A DNA stretch of 64,000 nucleotides from CADEDV01 sp964437415 (GCA_964437415.1 CAYTGN010000008.1:66633-130632), one strand, 5' to 3'. Positions 25,120 to 34,052 are shown, numbered from the stretch's first letter. Program-made: numbers and translations. Notes: generated by a model from the sequence alone, not told the origin.

Positions 25120-25291
25120 GGACAAATATATTTTCAGCTTTTTTGTTTGCTACTCTGCTTCGGTTTCAGCAGACGAATAACGCCGGGTAGCAGAATAAAC
25201 AATGAGCTTTTGTATAATCAGCATCGGCGGAGGCAGACGGAACACAGAATGCCCGTACTTCGCCAAGCTCTGACCTTTATAGCCCTCTCAC

Positions 25292-25570
25292 ATGCTCTTC
25301 CTAAAAATCATATCAACAATTCTCTTAGCTGCTAATATGGTGATCGGGTTTCGTTTTTTCCTGAACGTTATCGGGGTGCTGAAGACCAGCAAATATTCAC
25401 CCGGCGCCACGGCGCTTTATGCTTTTATTTTCCTGGGGCTGGCCATCGCCGGTATTTATTTTCTTTTTTTCCGCCCCAACACTACACTGGCACTCTGGAT
25501 CAGTATCGGGCCCTGGGCACTGATGCTGGTTGTTCTCCTGGTCACCATGCTTACCAGCGATTATAAATAA
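25292..25570 (+). CDS. Small membrane protein of unknown function
   Basis: A 92-residue protein with three hydrophobic segments: FLKIISTILLAANMVIGFRFF, TALYAFIFLGLAIAGIYFLFF and LWISIGPWALMLVVLLVTML. There is no cleavable signal peptide and no recognised domain. The next small gene starts nine bases after the stop. The codon use is like that of chromosomal neighbours, unlike the AT-rich cassette-like gene upstream. The start at ATG 25292 is the only one that keeps the first helix intact. Confidence 0.65.
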   Translation: MLFLKIISTILLAANMVIGFRFFLNVIGVLKTSKYSPGATALYAFIFLGLAIAGIYFLFFRPNTTLALWISIGPWALMLVVLLVTMLTSDYK

Positions 25571-25578
25571 CTTTATTT

Positions 25579-25833
25579 ATGACCATCATCCGTTTTTCAC
25601 CCCGCTGGAAAGAAGAACTGGTCGCCGCCAGCGATGAAGGAACACTGATCTTTGAGCTGACGATGGGAAAATATCATGTCTATTTCCCTGATCAAAAAAA
25701 ATGGCAGGCTTCTGTGCCGGCATGGGCAAAAGATAAATGGGAACTGTATCATGAGCAATGCCGGCGCTGGTGTGAGCAAAACAGGATTCCGTTTACGGTT
25801 GTTGACAACACGTTTGTTTACGAAGAAAAATAA
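25579..25833 (+). CDS. Small cytoplasmic protein of unknown function
   Basis: An 84-residue soluble protein rich in aromatic residues (FSPRWKEEL, GKYHVYFPDQKKWQ, WAKDKWELYHEQCRRWCEQ). A predicted strand-rich N-terminus and a helical C-terminus are visible. No family is recognised. The stop is followed 43 bases later by a strong terminator. A TAACTTTA box (25568-25575) ends three bases before the ATG, so the gene may also have its own leaderless promoter inside the end of the preceding gene. Confidence 0.6.
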   Translation: MTIIRFSPRWKEELVAASDEGTLIFELTMGKYHVYFPDQKKWQASVPAWAKDKWELYHEQCRRWCEQNRIPFTVVDNTFVYEEK

Positions 25834-25876
25834 CTGCCCGCCATTTTTGGCCATCTTTTTCAATGGGGTTAATGAT

Positions 25877-25907
25877 AAAAAAATCCGGCATGATGCCGGA
25901 TTTTTTT
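25877..25907. terminator. Bidirectional intrinsic terminator
   Basis: A-run, TCCGGCA, TGA, TGCCGGA, T-run: a perfect GC-rich stem flanked by seven A and seven T, so it works on both strands. It separates the convergent small gene at 25579 and the cytochrome gene at 25931. Confidence 0.9.
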
Positions 25908-25930
25908 GACTGAAGTATAGTGTACTTCCT

Positions 25931-26878
25931 TTATTGCGGATATTTCTCCACTTTGTTGCTGATGGGCTTCACGGTCCGCAGGTAAGCATAGATCGCTTTC
26001 AGATCATCTTCTTTCATTTTTCCATACTGCGCCCAGGGCATGATGGTATTTTCCCGGCCCGGATGCCTGTTTACATTGGCATCGGATGAATTGGTTTTAA
26101 ACTTGGCCAGGAACATTTCTTCTGTCCAGGTACCGATACCGGTTGCAGAGTCGGGAGTAATGTTCGCTACCGTTACTTTAAACATTGGCAGGTTAAAAGT
26201 AAATCCTCCTGCAAACAGTTTTGTAAAATCGGGGCCCTGTGGTCCCATGGGGGTGTGGCACTCCGAACACACTGCAGCATTGGTGATGTACTCTCCGTAT
26301 TTCACTTTGTCGGAAAGATCAGGGATCTTGTTGTTATCCAGGTTCACTACAGGCAACGGGCCGGCCATGCTGATGGGAATTTCCAGTTTCCGGGGCGGCG
26401 TGGTTCTTTCAATCGGTTTTAAAGTACGGATATATGCTACGATGGAAAGAATATCTTCTTTTGCCATTTTGCTGTAATGTTGAAACGGCATGATCGGGAA
26501 AAGAGTGTCTCCTTTATTGTTGATGCCGCCAGTGATGGCCCTGATGATTTCATCATCGGTCCAGTCTTTCAAAGCATAGGGTGTGATATTGGGCGGAGTG
26601 ATCTCGCCCGGGATACCTTCCTCTTTGCCAAAAGGAAAGCCAGAGCCACCACCCTCTGTGCCGGGCACCACAGGCAAGGAGTATTTACCGGTGTCCCTGA
26701 TGCTGTGGCAGTCCAAACACTGGGCAACATAATGTGCCAGGTAATAACCCCGCTCTACCCGCTTCACTGAGTCTTCATTGGCGGCAGGTGCTTCGGCATC
26801 TTTCCCTTTACAGGAAGAAACATAAACGACAGCAATGGCCAGGCAGGCTATTGCCGAAATAACAAAGAACTTTTTCAT
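25931..26878 (-). CDS. Diheme cytochrome c lipoprotein
   Basis: A 315-residue exported protein with a lipoprotein signal (MKKFFVISAIACLAIAVVYVSSC). Two class I cytochrome c domains are visible. The first has heme motif CLDCH in AQCLDCHSIRD and likely distal methionine in FPIMPFQHYSKM; the second has CSECH in AAVCSECHTPMG and NTIMPWAQYGKMKEDDL. This architecture matches the diheme electron-carrier subunits that accompany periplasmic dehydrogenases. No dehydrogenase is adjacent, so it may serve a terminal oxidase or a distant enzyme. It is probably transcribed alone, since the next gene on the strand (nagA) is upstream-unrelated. Confidence 0.9.
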   Translation of the reverse strand: MKKFFVISAIACLAIAVVYVSSCKGKDAEAPAANEDSVKRVERGYYLAHYVAQCLDCHSIRDTGKYSLPVVPGTEGGGSGFPFGKEEGIPGEITPPNITPYALKDWTDDEIIRAITGGINNKGDTLFPIMPFQHYSKMAKEDILSIVAYIRTLKPIERTTPPRKLEIPISMAGPLPVVNLDNNKIPDLSDKVKYGEYITNAAVCSECHTPMGPQGPDFTKLFAGGFTFNLPMFKVTVANITPDSATGIGTWTEEMFLAKFKTNSSDANVNRHPGRENTIMPWAQYGKMKEDDLKAIYAYLRTVKPISNKVEKYPQ

Positions 26879-26969
26879 GTTGGTTCGTTTTGATTGAAAA
26901 GAGTGAATAGACCATTAAAGGTTAAGAAAATTTTTTTCTCTTGCAAAAAGAATTGCACGAATTGTACCC

Positions 26970-28073
26970 TCAGGAAAGAACCGCCACGCTATTAAAATAT
27001 TGGTCCAGCACCGTTATGGCTGCCCTTTGGTCTTTGGCAATACGGCCCAGTTCATCATCCATTTTCATCACCTGCGCCGGGTAAAGGCTGCACATCCGGA
27101 TGGCTTCACCGGTATCTATGCCGCAACTGATGACCAGGTTTTGCAAGGCCTTATCCATCGTCAGCGCAGAACCGCTGAGAATATTTGCTGCTTCATACTT
27201 ATCACCGACAAGGTAATGCTGGTAGGAACCCTCAGTTGTTTCAGTGACCGCATCAGTTATTACAAATAATCTTTCCCGCATGGCTTTTTTGGCGATGCGG
27301 ATAGCTGCAAAATCAACATGATAACCATCCGGGATGATGCTGGCCATCACAGATGAATGATCCATGGTGGCTCCGGCCAGTCCCGGTTCGCGGTGCTGCA
27401 AGGGGCTCATAGCGTTGAATAAATGAGTGACGGCGCTGATGCCACTTTCAAAACCCTGCATCGCTTCTTTATAGGTTGCGTTGCTGTGCCCGGCCGAAAT
27501 GATGATTCCCTGTGAGAGTATATATTCAATTACTTCCCGGCTGCAAACCTCCGGCGCCAGGGTGATCATTTTGATGATACCTTTTCCATAGTCAAGTATT
27601 TCTTTCACCTCTGCCAGTGAAGGGGAATGAATCAAAGATTCCACATGGGCGCCTCTTTTTACCGGGTTGATCCATGGCCCTTCGAGGTGCAAACCCAGCA
27701 CCCCTTCGCCATCCTGCTGCCAGTAGTTCCGCACGGCATCAATGCAGCGAAAAAAAACTTCTTTGCTGTTAGTAGCTACTGCCGGCAAACAAAAAGCAGC
27801 GCCACCCCTCCTGCAATAATCAACTAATCCCGTCAATGTATCAGCCTGCGGATAAACTGCCAGCAGTTTTCCATAAGCTCCGTATATCTGCAGATCAATA
27901 AAAGAAGGAACAAGAATGCCATCATCAAAATGATGAGCAGGCAATGAAGAAGGTAGCGAGGAAACAGGAAGTATCTGCCGGATGCGGCCATGCTCCACCA
28001 GCACGGCATGATGGCTCAGCCATTCTGTTCCGGTGAAAATGCGTTCGGCAATATAGGCTTTGGGGTTGCTCAT
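26970..28073 (-). CDS. nagA: N-acetylglucosamine-6-phosphate deacetylase
   Basis: A 367-residue amidohydrolase that converts GlcNAc-6-phosphate to glucosamine-6-phosphate during amino-sugar and cell-wall recycling. Family motifs are the N-terminal LVPSFIDLQIYGAYG (NagA lacks the usual HxH here), the metal glutamate in LGLHLEGPWINPVKRGAH, metal histidines in IISAGHSNATYKEAM and AVTHLFNAMSPLQHREPG, and the catalytic aspartate in LFVITDAVTETT. Length and motifs are typical. It stands alone; no nagB is nearby. Confidence 0.92.
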   Translation of the reverse strand: MSNPKAYIAERIFTGTEWLSHHAVLVEHGRIRQILPVSSLPSSLPAHHFDDGILVPSFIDLQIYGAYGKLLAVYPQADTLTGLVDYCRRGGAAFCLPAVATNSKEVFFRCIDAVRNYWQQDGEGVLGLHLEGPWINPVKRGAHVESLIHSPSLAEVKEILDYGKGIIKMITLAPEVCSREVIEYILSQGIIISAGHSNATYKEAMQGFESGISAVTHLFNAMSPLQHREPGLAGATMDHSSVMASIIPDGYHVDFAAIRIAKKAMRERLFVITDAVTETTEGSYQHYLVGDKYEAANILSGSALTMDKALQNLVISCGIDTGEAIRMCSLYPAQVMKMDDELGRIAKDQRAAITVLDQYFNSVAVLS

Positions 28074-28100
28074 GTATTGCCTTAAAAATACGATGCAGCA

Positions 28101-28400
28101 CTACAACTTCCAGAACTTTCCAAACAGGCCGAGATATTTCTGTTTCTTTCCAAAGGAAGGTATTCCAATATTAAGATTGGAATACTGACCCGTTTGCGGG
28201 TTATACACCTGTTTCACCTCTTTACATTCACTGACGCTGCAAATGGAAAAAAGTTTGTAGTGATCTACGGTCGTCAGCGGTTTACAGGCTAATGAACTCA
28301 CATTTTTTTCTGCAAACCTTTCAAATTTTGTTTTTGATGGGGTCGTTATCAATGCTACGATCAGCAGCAGAAGCAGGATGAGACCTGACCATTTTTGCAT
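28101..28400 (-). CDS. Small exported or membrane-anchored hypothetical protein
   Basis: A 99-residue protein with an N-terminal hydrophobic helix (WSGLILLLLLIVALITTPS), followed by a short region with three cysteines (SLACKPL, SICSVSECKEV), and a basic C-terminus (SFGKKQKYLGLFGKFWKL). The helix may be a signal peptide or an anchor. No family is recognised. It lies 27 bases upstream of nagA (reading on the minus strand) and might share its transcript. Confidence 0.55.
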   Translation of the reverse strand: MQKWSGLILLLLLIVALITTPSKTKFERFAEKNVSSLACKPLTTVDHYKLFSICSVSECKEVKQVYNPQTGQYSNLNIGIPSFGKKQKYLGLFGKFWKL

Positions 28401-28463
28401 AATAAAAGTTTTCTGTAAGCTACGACAAATTAGAAATAATTACCATCCGTAGAAATGGATATT

Positions 28464-29153
28464 TTATCCAGCTACAAAACGATAACCGATGCCCTTAATG
28501 GTGATGATCTCCAGCGAAGGATCTTCCCGCAGGTAACTGCGCAGTTTGGTGATATATACATCAAGATTGCGGCTGTTGAAGAAAGAGTCATTGCCCCAAA
28601 GCAGGTTCAGGATGTCTTTGCGGTCAATGATCTTGCCGCGGTTTTCATAGAGAAGTTTTAATAACTCACTTTCCCGGTAAGAAAGTTTTTTATCTTCTTT
28701 GCCATCGCTGAGCAACTGGCGGTTGAGCTGGAAGCTGTATTTGCCCAAAGTCACGAAGTCACCCGTGACCTTGTTATTATTTTCTGTCTTATTTCGCAGC
28801 AGGCTTTGAATGCGAACGATCAGCTCTTCCATACTGAAAGGCTTGCGGATATAGTCATTGCCGCCGAGTGAGAAACCCTTCACCACATCTTCAGTCTGTG
28901 TTTTTGCAGTCAGGAAAATAATAGGTATCGCCTCATCTGTTTCCCTGATCTCATCGGCAATAGCAAACCCGTCTTTATTGGGCAGCATCACATCCAGCAC
29001 ACAGATGTCGGGTTTTGATTTGCCGAACAGGTCCATCACTTTGGCGCCATCGCTTTCCATCAGCACTTCAAAGCCGCGGCTTTCCAGGCTTTCTCTTACG
29101 ATCTTGCCGAGGAACAATTCATCTTCCACATATAGCACTTTAATGGAACTCAT
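28464..29153 (-). CDS. OmpR-family two-component response regulator
   Basis: A 229-residue regulator. The receiver domain has the acidic pair in YVEDE (residues 9-13), the phosphorylation site D54 in CVLDVMLPNKDG, and the switch threonine and lysine in IFLTAKTQ and YIRKPFS. The C-terminal winged helix (LSYRESELLKLLYENRGKIIDRKDILNLLW ... ITIKGIGYRFVA) binds DNA, commonly to direct repeats. Its start overlaps the stop of the upstream sensor kinase by four bases (ATGA). The likely operator is the tandem TTATTAACCT repeat upstream of the kinase. Confidence 0.94.
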   Translation of the reverse strand: MSSIKVLYVEDELFLGKIVRESLESRGFEVLMESDGAKVMDLFGKSKPDICVLDVMLPNKDGFAIADEIRETDEAIPIIFLTAKTQTEDVVKGFSLGGNDYIRKPFSMEELIVRIQSLLRNKTENNNKVTGDFVTLGKYSFQLNRQLLSDGKEDKKLSYRESELLKLLYENRGKIIDRKDILNLLWGNDSFFNSRNLDVYITKLRSYLREDPSLEIITIKGIGYRFVAG

Positions 29154-30919
29154 ATCTTCTGTTTGGGAATTGTGATCATAAACGTAGTTCCTTTGCCCGG
29201 TTCGCTGTCCACGGCAATCGTTCCCCCGTGTTTTTTCACCACATGGGCCGTGTAGCTCAGCCCGAGGCCATAGCCTTTTGCATTATGGATGTCGCCCTGC
29301 GGCACCCGGAAGAATTTATCAAACACTTTACCCTGGTAGGCCGGGTGAATGCCGATGCCATTATCGGTCATGGTCATTGCTACCGTATTTTCTTTTTCCT
29401 CGAGATTAATCTTTATCACCGGTTTTTCACCGCCATATTTCAGGGCATTATCCAGCAGGTTGAATACCACACTCAGCAGGTGTAACCGGTCGGCCTGCAG
29501 GTTGCAATCCCCTTCCACATTCACAGAAACTGTGGCATGGTATTTCTCTATCTGCAACCTCATGGATGAAACCACTTCATCCACCACATCCTGCAGGTTC
29601 AGCATTTCATATTTCAGTTCGATCTCTTTTTTCTCAAACATCGAAAGCTTCAGCACTTTGTCCACCAGCAGGTTCAGCCGCTGCAATTCGTTTTGTGAAA
29701 TATCAAGATATTCCTGTGTACGCTTCGGGTCGTGGATGGCATTAAAATTTTTCAGCGCTTCAATTGCTACTCCCACGGTTGCAATCGGTGTTTTCAGTTC
29801 ATGGGTGATATTGCTGATAAATTCGTTTTTCAGTTCGGCCAGCCGTTGCTGCTTCAGCATATTGCGATACAACATCACAAAAGAAGCGATGGTGATGCCC
29901 ACCAGCAGCAGCGAGAATAAAAGCGGCAGTTTCAGTTTGTCCAGCATATAGGCAGCTGTGCTTTGCAGGGAGAGGGTGAAACTTGCCGGGTTGGAAAAAC
30001 CAATGGTAACCGTGTTTGCTTCCACCGCTTCAGTACTGTCGGCTCTTTCCACCCTGAAGCTGACATTGATCTTGTCTTCGTTCAGGCGCATAGCATAAGC
30101 GCTGTCTATCTCCTGCAGGGTCACCGAATCTTTTTGAGAAAGTGAATCCACATTATACAGGAATTGAAAAACAGTGTTGCCGCGGGAAGGTGGTTGCATC
30201 GGACCCCGCAACATTATTTCTTCGGGGAGTTTAGCTACCCCGCTTCTTTCCACAATTACATTTCCTTTATTGTCTTTGAATGAAAAACTATCTTTTCCCC
30301 GGACCGGTTTTACAGTATGCCGCAGGGCAACCTTGCCTTCTTCCGAATCATCTCCCTCTTTATACACATGTACTTCACTGATCATTTCAGGAGTAACCTT
30401 GAATGAGTCGGAGCTTGTGACGGAAATCGTTTTCACCGATCCCGTTTTTTGTTTCAATGAATCGAATAACAGCCGGCGCATACTGTCGCTTTTCAATGTG
30501 ATCATGACTGATGACGAAAGACCGCTGTCTTTTTTAACCGAATTCTTCATCTTTTCCTGTATCAGGTTGATTACAGAGATTGGTGGTTCGATGCTACGGA
30601 TCATGGGTTTTGCCGGCAGGGCATTGACTGCAATCCTTTTTTTGTCAGTAACAAATTCATCAGGTTTGATCGAATCCAACCAAAGAGTAAAGCGTTCAAG
30701 TTTCAGTTTGGATGCCTGCAATTTCAGAATCGTTTGCCGGAAAGCTGCATTGGTTTTGATGTCGAGATTCTGTTTCTCCCGGTCATAATTATTTTTGAGC
30801 CAGTATACCTGGAAACCGGTGACACTAATGATGGCCACCCCCATCAGCAGGGCTGAAAGCCGTAACCGGCTGGTGCTTTTTACCGCTTTGTTACTCCTAT
30901 GTTGGCGGGTTGTCGTCAT
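29150..30919 (-). CDS. Two-component sensor histidine kinase
   Basis: A 589-residue membrane kinase. The first transmembrane helix is about 21-40 and the second about 332-350, giving a sensory region of about 290 residues outside the membrane. The phosphoacceptor H373 lies in EFISNITHELKTPIATVG. The ATPase domain has the N-box NLLDNALKYGG, the G1 box DNGIG and the G2 box GYGLGLSY. It is co-transcribed with the response regulator (four-base overlap). The signal is unknown. The large sensor domain lacks recognisable PAS or Cache motifs, and its genetic neighbour is a GLPGLI protein transcribed divergently. Confidence 0.93.
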   Translation of the reverse strand: MTTTRQHRSNKAVKSTSRLRLSALLMGVAIISVTGFQVYWLKNNYDREKQNLDIKTNAAFRQTILKLQASKLKLERFTLWLDSIKPDEFVTDKKRIAVNALPAKPMIRSIEPPISVINLIQEKMKNSVKKDSGLSSSVMITLKSDSMRRLLFDSLKQKTGSVKTISVTSSDSFKVTPEMISEVHVYKEGDDSEEGKVALRHTVKPVRGKDSFSFKDNKGNVIVERSGVAKLPEEIMLRGPMQPPSRGNTVFQFLYNVDSLSQKDSVTLQEIDSAYAMRLNEDKINVSFRVERADSTEAVEANTVTIGFSNPASFTLSLQSTAAYMLDKLKLPLLFSLLLVGITIASFVMLYRNMLKQQRLAELKNEFISNITHELKTPIATVGVAIEALKNFNAIHDPKRTQEYLDISQNELQRLNLLVDKVLKLSMFEKKEIELKYEMLNLQDVVDEVVSSMRLQIEKYHATVSVNVEGDCNLQADRLHLLSVVFNLLDNALKYGGEKPVIKINLEEKENTVAMTMTDNGIGIHPAYQGKVFDKFFRVPQGDIHNAKGYGLGLSYTAHVVKKHGGTIAVDSEPGKGTTFMITIPKQKI

Positions 30920-30929
30920 CTGGATTATT

Positions 30930-30937
30930 CAAAAGTA
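30930..30937 (-). promoter_or_regulatory. Candidate -7 element of the kinase operon
   Basis: On the minus strand this reads TACTTTTG, an exact TAnnTTTG match, ending 11 bases before ATG 30919. No -33 TTTG is found at 19-21 bases, as expected for an activator-dependent promoter. The tandem TTATTAACCT repeat begins 26 bases further upstream. Confidence 0.45.
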
Positions 30938-30963
30938 GAAAAGCTTTTGCGGTTTGCCGGTCG

Positions 30964-30983
30964 TTATTAACCTTTATTAACCT
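30964..30983. promoter_or_regulatory. Tandem direct repeat TTATTAACCT x2, probable response-regulator operator
   Basis: Two exact 10-base repeats, in helical phase, lie between the divergent kinase operon and the GLPGLI gene. OmpR-family regulators typically bind direct repeats with 10-11 base period, so this is a natural site for the regulator encoded at 28464. It lies about 27-46 bases upstream of the kinase -7 box. Confidence 0.55.
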
Positions 30984-31024
30984 AAATGAAAGGTGGCTTA
31001 ACTTATTTTGCCTTCGGGCTTATA

Positions 31025-31032
31025 TAGTTTTG
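31025..31032 (+). promoter_or_regulatory. Candidate -7 element of the GLPGLI gene (TAGTTTTG)
   Basis: An exact TAnnTTTG match 18 bases before ATG 31051. A TTTG exists upstream at 31007-31010 but with only 14 bases of spacing, so activation by the tandem-repeat binder is likely. Confidence 0.4.
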
Positions 31033-31050
31033 AACTTAAATCAATCGTTT

Positions 31051-31860
31051 ATGAAAAGACTATCTCTGGTGACTAGTGCCCTGGCTGTCTTTATGCTCGG
31101 CGCTGCACAACAAAAAGAAGGTAAAGTGATCTATGAAAGAGCTTCCCAGACACCTGCCCGCAGCTTCAGCATCAATGGCATGACACAGGAGATACCCGCC
31201 TCTGTCCGCAAAGACAAATTTGAGCTGGACTTTGGCAATAACAAATCATTGTGGAAACAGGCCGACCCGGAAAATGATACAGAAACGATGACATCCGGCG
31301 ATGGTGGAGGTGGCTTTGTATTCAGGCAGGTGGTGGCAGGCACCAATGATGTCGTGTTTTCTGATTTTGAAGCCGCCAAAAGAATTGAGAAAAGAGAAAT
31401 GTTTGACCGCACATTTATCATTGACGACAGCATCCGTCCACTGAAATGGAAAATGACCGGTGAATCCAAAATGATATTAAACCATCCCTGCATGAAGGCA
31501 ACCAGCACCAGCATCAGCCAGCGTACACAAATGACGATGGACAATGGAAAAATGGAAAGAAAGGAAGTATCCGATACATCAGAGATCGTTGCCTGGTTTG
31601 CCAGCGATATACCTGTTTCCGCCGGGCCCGGTGAATACCAGGGACAACTGCCCGGTCTTATTCTTGAAATGAATATTGGCAATGGGCGGCAGGTTTATAC
31701 TGCTTTGGAAATAAAAGAAAAAGCAGACCTGTCTGACATTAAAGCTCCTTCGGGCAAGAAGCGTTATACACAGGAAGAGTTCCGCAAGGAAAGAGACAAG
31801 ATGATGAAAGAAATGCAGGATAATATGGGCGGCGGCAACCGAAGGATTATTATGAACTGA
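31051..31860 (+). CDS. GLPGLI family exported protein
   Basis: A 269-residue protein. ATG 31051 is chosen because it opens a signal peptide (MKRLSLVTSALAVFMLGAAQ) and lies just after a promoter-like box. The longer upstream reading frame would run antisense into the kinase gene. The name-giving motif appears here as QLPGLILEMN in the C-terminal third, preceded by IVAWFASDIPVSAGPGEYQG, where the family has W(F/Y)xxxIPxxxGP. Family function is unknown. Genes of this family often neighbour two-component systems and TonB receptors in Bacteroidota; here it is divergent from a kinase/regulator pair, which suggests it is a regulon member. Confidence 0.88.
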   Translation: MKRLSLVTSALAVFMLGAAQQKEGKVIYERASQTPARSFSINGMTQEIPASVRKDKFELDFGNNKSLWKQADPENDTETMTSGDGGGGFVFRQVVAGTNDVVFSDFEAAKRIEKREMFDRTFIIDDSIRPLKWKMTGESKMILNHPCMKATSTSISQRTQMTMDNGKMERKEVSDTSEIVAWFASDIPVSAGPGEYQGQLPGLILEMNIGNGRQVYTALEIKEKADLSDIKAPSGKKRYTQEEFRKERDKMMKEMQDNMGGGNRRIIMN

Positions 31861-31886
31861 TACTAACTATCTGTGATGTGTTGAAG

Positions 31887-31916
31887 ACCCTTGCCGTTAG
31901 TGGCAGGGGTTTTTTA
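31887..31916 (+). terminator. Intrinsic terminator after the GLPGLI gene
   Basis: ACCCTTGCC, loop GTTAGT, GGCAGGGGT (one mismatch) followed by a T-run, 26 bases after the stop at 31860. Confidence 0.8.
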
Positions 31917-32163
31917 TAAAGCAATTTGTGCTCTGAAAAAATTGTGGTCAGAATACTGTTTTTTGAGTTACTTTATTATTCTTAATAAATATGAGGTTCT
32001 GTATAGTAGGTACACATAATAGATGGCATAACTATTTAGCCCACAAAATCGGGAAGACATAAATTTCTGGCAACTTACGCTTAGCACTGAAATTTAATAC
32101 ATATCAGGTAATAATCTCCCTGATCAGCAATTGAAATCAGTATCAGATGTTTAGCGGCCGGCA
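31917..32163. other. AT-rich intergenic region with no recognised gene
   Basis: This stretch separates the GLPGLI gene terminator from the 3' end of the transporter gene. It is visibly AT-rich. The only reading frames are very short (for example 23 codons from ATG 31991) and no promoter pair, tRNA or repeat is seen. Confidence 0.6.
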
Positions 32164-33342
32164 TCAAAACAACCTCCCCCAACTCTGCAAAATCACCAGG
32201 TATCCCATCCACGACATTGAGGCCACCACCGCCCAGCCAACGAACTGGAGTAACAGTGAATGCTTATAAGTATTAACAATAGAAGATTTGGTGGCAGCAA
32301 CAAGAATAACGGCCAGTGCAACAGGAAGTATCAGACCATTCACTGCACCTGCCAGCACCAGTAACTTCACCGGGTGGCCAAGAAAAACAAAGATGATGGT
32401 GGAGGTAATAATAAATATACTGGTAACAAGCTTTTCATGTTTGTTTATAGCCGGCACCAGTGTTTTCCAAAAAGAAACGGAAGTGTAAGAAGCGCCGATG
32501 ACCGAAGTGATGGCGGCACACCACAACACGATGCCAAAGAATTTATAACCGATCTCACCTGCGGCAGATTGAAATACCGATGCGGCAGGGTTGCCTGCTG
32601 CCAGAGTGATGCCCTGCGATACCACACCCAGGGCTGCAAGAAATAAAACGAACCGCATAAAAGAAGTGATAAGAATACCGCTGACCGAACTCCTTGTTAC
32701 CTGTTGCAGGTTTTCTTTTCCCTTCATGCCCGCATCCAGCAAACGATGTGCCCCGGCAAAAGAGATATAACCGCCGACGGTGCCGCCCACCAGCGTCACA
32801 ATCTTCATCACATCAATTTTTTCCGGCCAGATGGTTCGGTATAATGCTTCACCCACAGGTGGCTGCGAAGAAAAAGCGATATACACCGTGAGACCGATCA
32901 TCAGCAACCCAAGAATTTTTACCAGCACATCAATCAGCTTACCGGCTTCTTTGTACCAGAAGATACCCAATGCTATAAGACAACTGATGATGGCGCCATA
33001 TGCTGTTTCTATCCCCAGCAATACATTTAATCCCAAACCTGCCCCGGCGATATTGCCGATGTTAAAGATCAATCCCCCGAAAGCAATGAGACCGGCGAGA
33101 AAAAATCCAAGACCCGGCAGCAGTTTGTTGGCAATATCCTGTGCCCTGTGTTCACTTACGGTGATGATGCGCCAGATATTCAGTTGTGCGCCGATGTCGA
33201 GCAGGATAGAAATGAGAATAACAAAACCAAAACTGGTGAGCAATTCCTGTGTGAAGAGACTTGTTTGTGTGAGAAAACCCGGGCCAATGGCAGATGTGGC
33301 CATCAGGAATGCAGCGCCAAGAATAGCACTACTCCTTTTCAT
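32164..33342 (-). CDS. NRAMP-fold transporter of the YcsG type, without canonical metal ligands
   Basis: A 392-residue protein with about 11 transmembrane helices of the NRAMP/LeuT fold. True NRAMP metal transporters have DPGN in helix 1 and MPH in helix 6. Here helix 1 reads SAIGPGFLTQT (residues 18-27) and helix 6 reads SFAGAHRLLDAG, so the metal-binding Asp, Asn and Met are all absent. It is the last gene of an operon with pxpB, pxpC and pxpA (four-base overlap with pxpA). B. subtilis ycsG is in the same kind of cluster. Transport of 5-oxoproline or a related acid is a better guess than metal uptake (inference). Confidence 0.82.
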   Translation of the reverse strand: MKRSSAILGAAFLMATSAIGPGFLTQTSLFTQELLTSFGFVILISILLDIGAQLNIWRIITVSEHRAQDIANKLLPGLGFFLAGLIAFGGLIFNIGNIAGAGLGLNVLLGIETAYGAIISCLIALGIFWYKEAGKLIDVLVKILGLLMIGLTVYIAFSSQPPVGEALYRTIWPEKIDVMKIVTLVGGTVGGYISFAGAHRLLDAGMKGKENLQQVTRSSVSGILITSFMRFVLFLAALGVVSQGITLAAGNPAASVFQSAAGEIGYKFFGIVLWCAAITSVIGASYTSVSFWKTLVPAINKHEKLVTSIFIITSTIIFVFLGHPVKLLVLAGAVNGLILPVALAVILVAATKSSIVNTYKHSLLLQFVGWAVVASMSWMGYLVILQSWGRLF

Positions 33343-34052
33343 AAATCTTGTATTGCCTGGTGAATCGCTTTGGCAAATGTCGGTGCATTTTTTCCGTCAC
33401 TATGAATGCAGACCGTTTCAGCTATGATGGGAATTTTTTTGCCACTCACTGCTGTTACCGTCCCTTCGCTGATCATTTGCAGCACCTGTTCTACTGCTTT
33501 GCCGGTTTCATCAATAAGGGCATTGTTTTCAGATCTTGGTGTTAAAGAACCATTCTCCTGGTAAGTGCGGTCGGCAAAAACCTCGCTGGCTGTTTTCAGC
33601 CCTGCTTTTTTTGCTTCTTCTATGGACTGGCTTCCGCTTAACCCGAAAAGAACAAGGTTGCTGTCATAATCTTTTACTGCCGCAGCAATGGTTTTGGCAA
33701 TGACGGCGTCTCTTGCCGACATATTATACAAAGCGCCGTGCGGTTTCACATGATGCATCTTTGCATCGAAAGGGTTCAGGATCTCATCCATCAATATCAG
33801 CTGCTGCTGCACCAGTTCGTAAACATCTTCTGCGTCAAGCTGCATTTCTGTTCTTCCAAAATTGCTTTTGTCAAAAAATGAAACATGGGCCCCGATGCGG
33901 ACATGATGTTTCATCGCCAGCTCAATGGTTTGCCACATGGTTTTTTCATCACCGGCATGATAACCACAGGCAATATTGGCCGAGCTGATCCAGGGCATGA
34001 TGTCACTGTCATGGCCTATGCCTTCACCCATATCGCAGTTAATGTCTGTCAA
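33339..34052 (-). CDS. pxpA: 5-oxoprolinase subunit A (LamB/YcsF family)
   Basis: A 237-residue protein of the PxpA/YcsF family, which together with PxpB and PxpC opens 5-oxoproline to glutamate using ATP. Family signatures are the N-terminal DINCDMGEGIGHDSDIMPWISSANIACGYHAGD, then VRIGAHVSFFDKSNFGR, MHHVKPHGALYNM, and ASEVFADRTYQENGSLTPR. Four-base overlaps join it to pxpC upstream and to the transporter gene downstream, so the operon is tightly coupled. Length (about 240-255) is normal. Confidence 0.94.
   Translation of the reverse strand: MTDINCDMGEGIGHDSDIMPWISSANIACGYHAGDEKTMWQTIELAMKHHVRIGAHVSFFDKSNFGRTEMQLDAEDVYELVQQQLILMDEILNPFDAKMHHVKPHGALYNMSARDAVIAKTIAAAVKDYDSNLVLFGLSGSQSIEEAKKAGLKTASEVFADRTYQENGSLTPRSENNALIDETGKAVEQVLQMISEGTVTAVSGKKIPIIAETVCIHSDGKNAPTFAKAIHQAIQDL

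Noticed and set aside
25123..25130. Minus-strand TATATTTG, exact -7 box
   Set aside because: No -33 element and no minus-strand gene that it could serve.
25114..25335. 73-codon frame downstream of the cassette-like gene
   Set aside because: Starts inside the palindrome AGCCATATGGCT, has an unlikely composition and overlaps the membrane protein gene at 25292.
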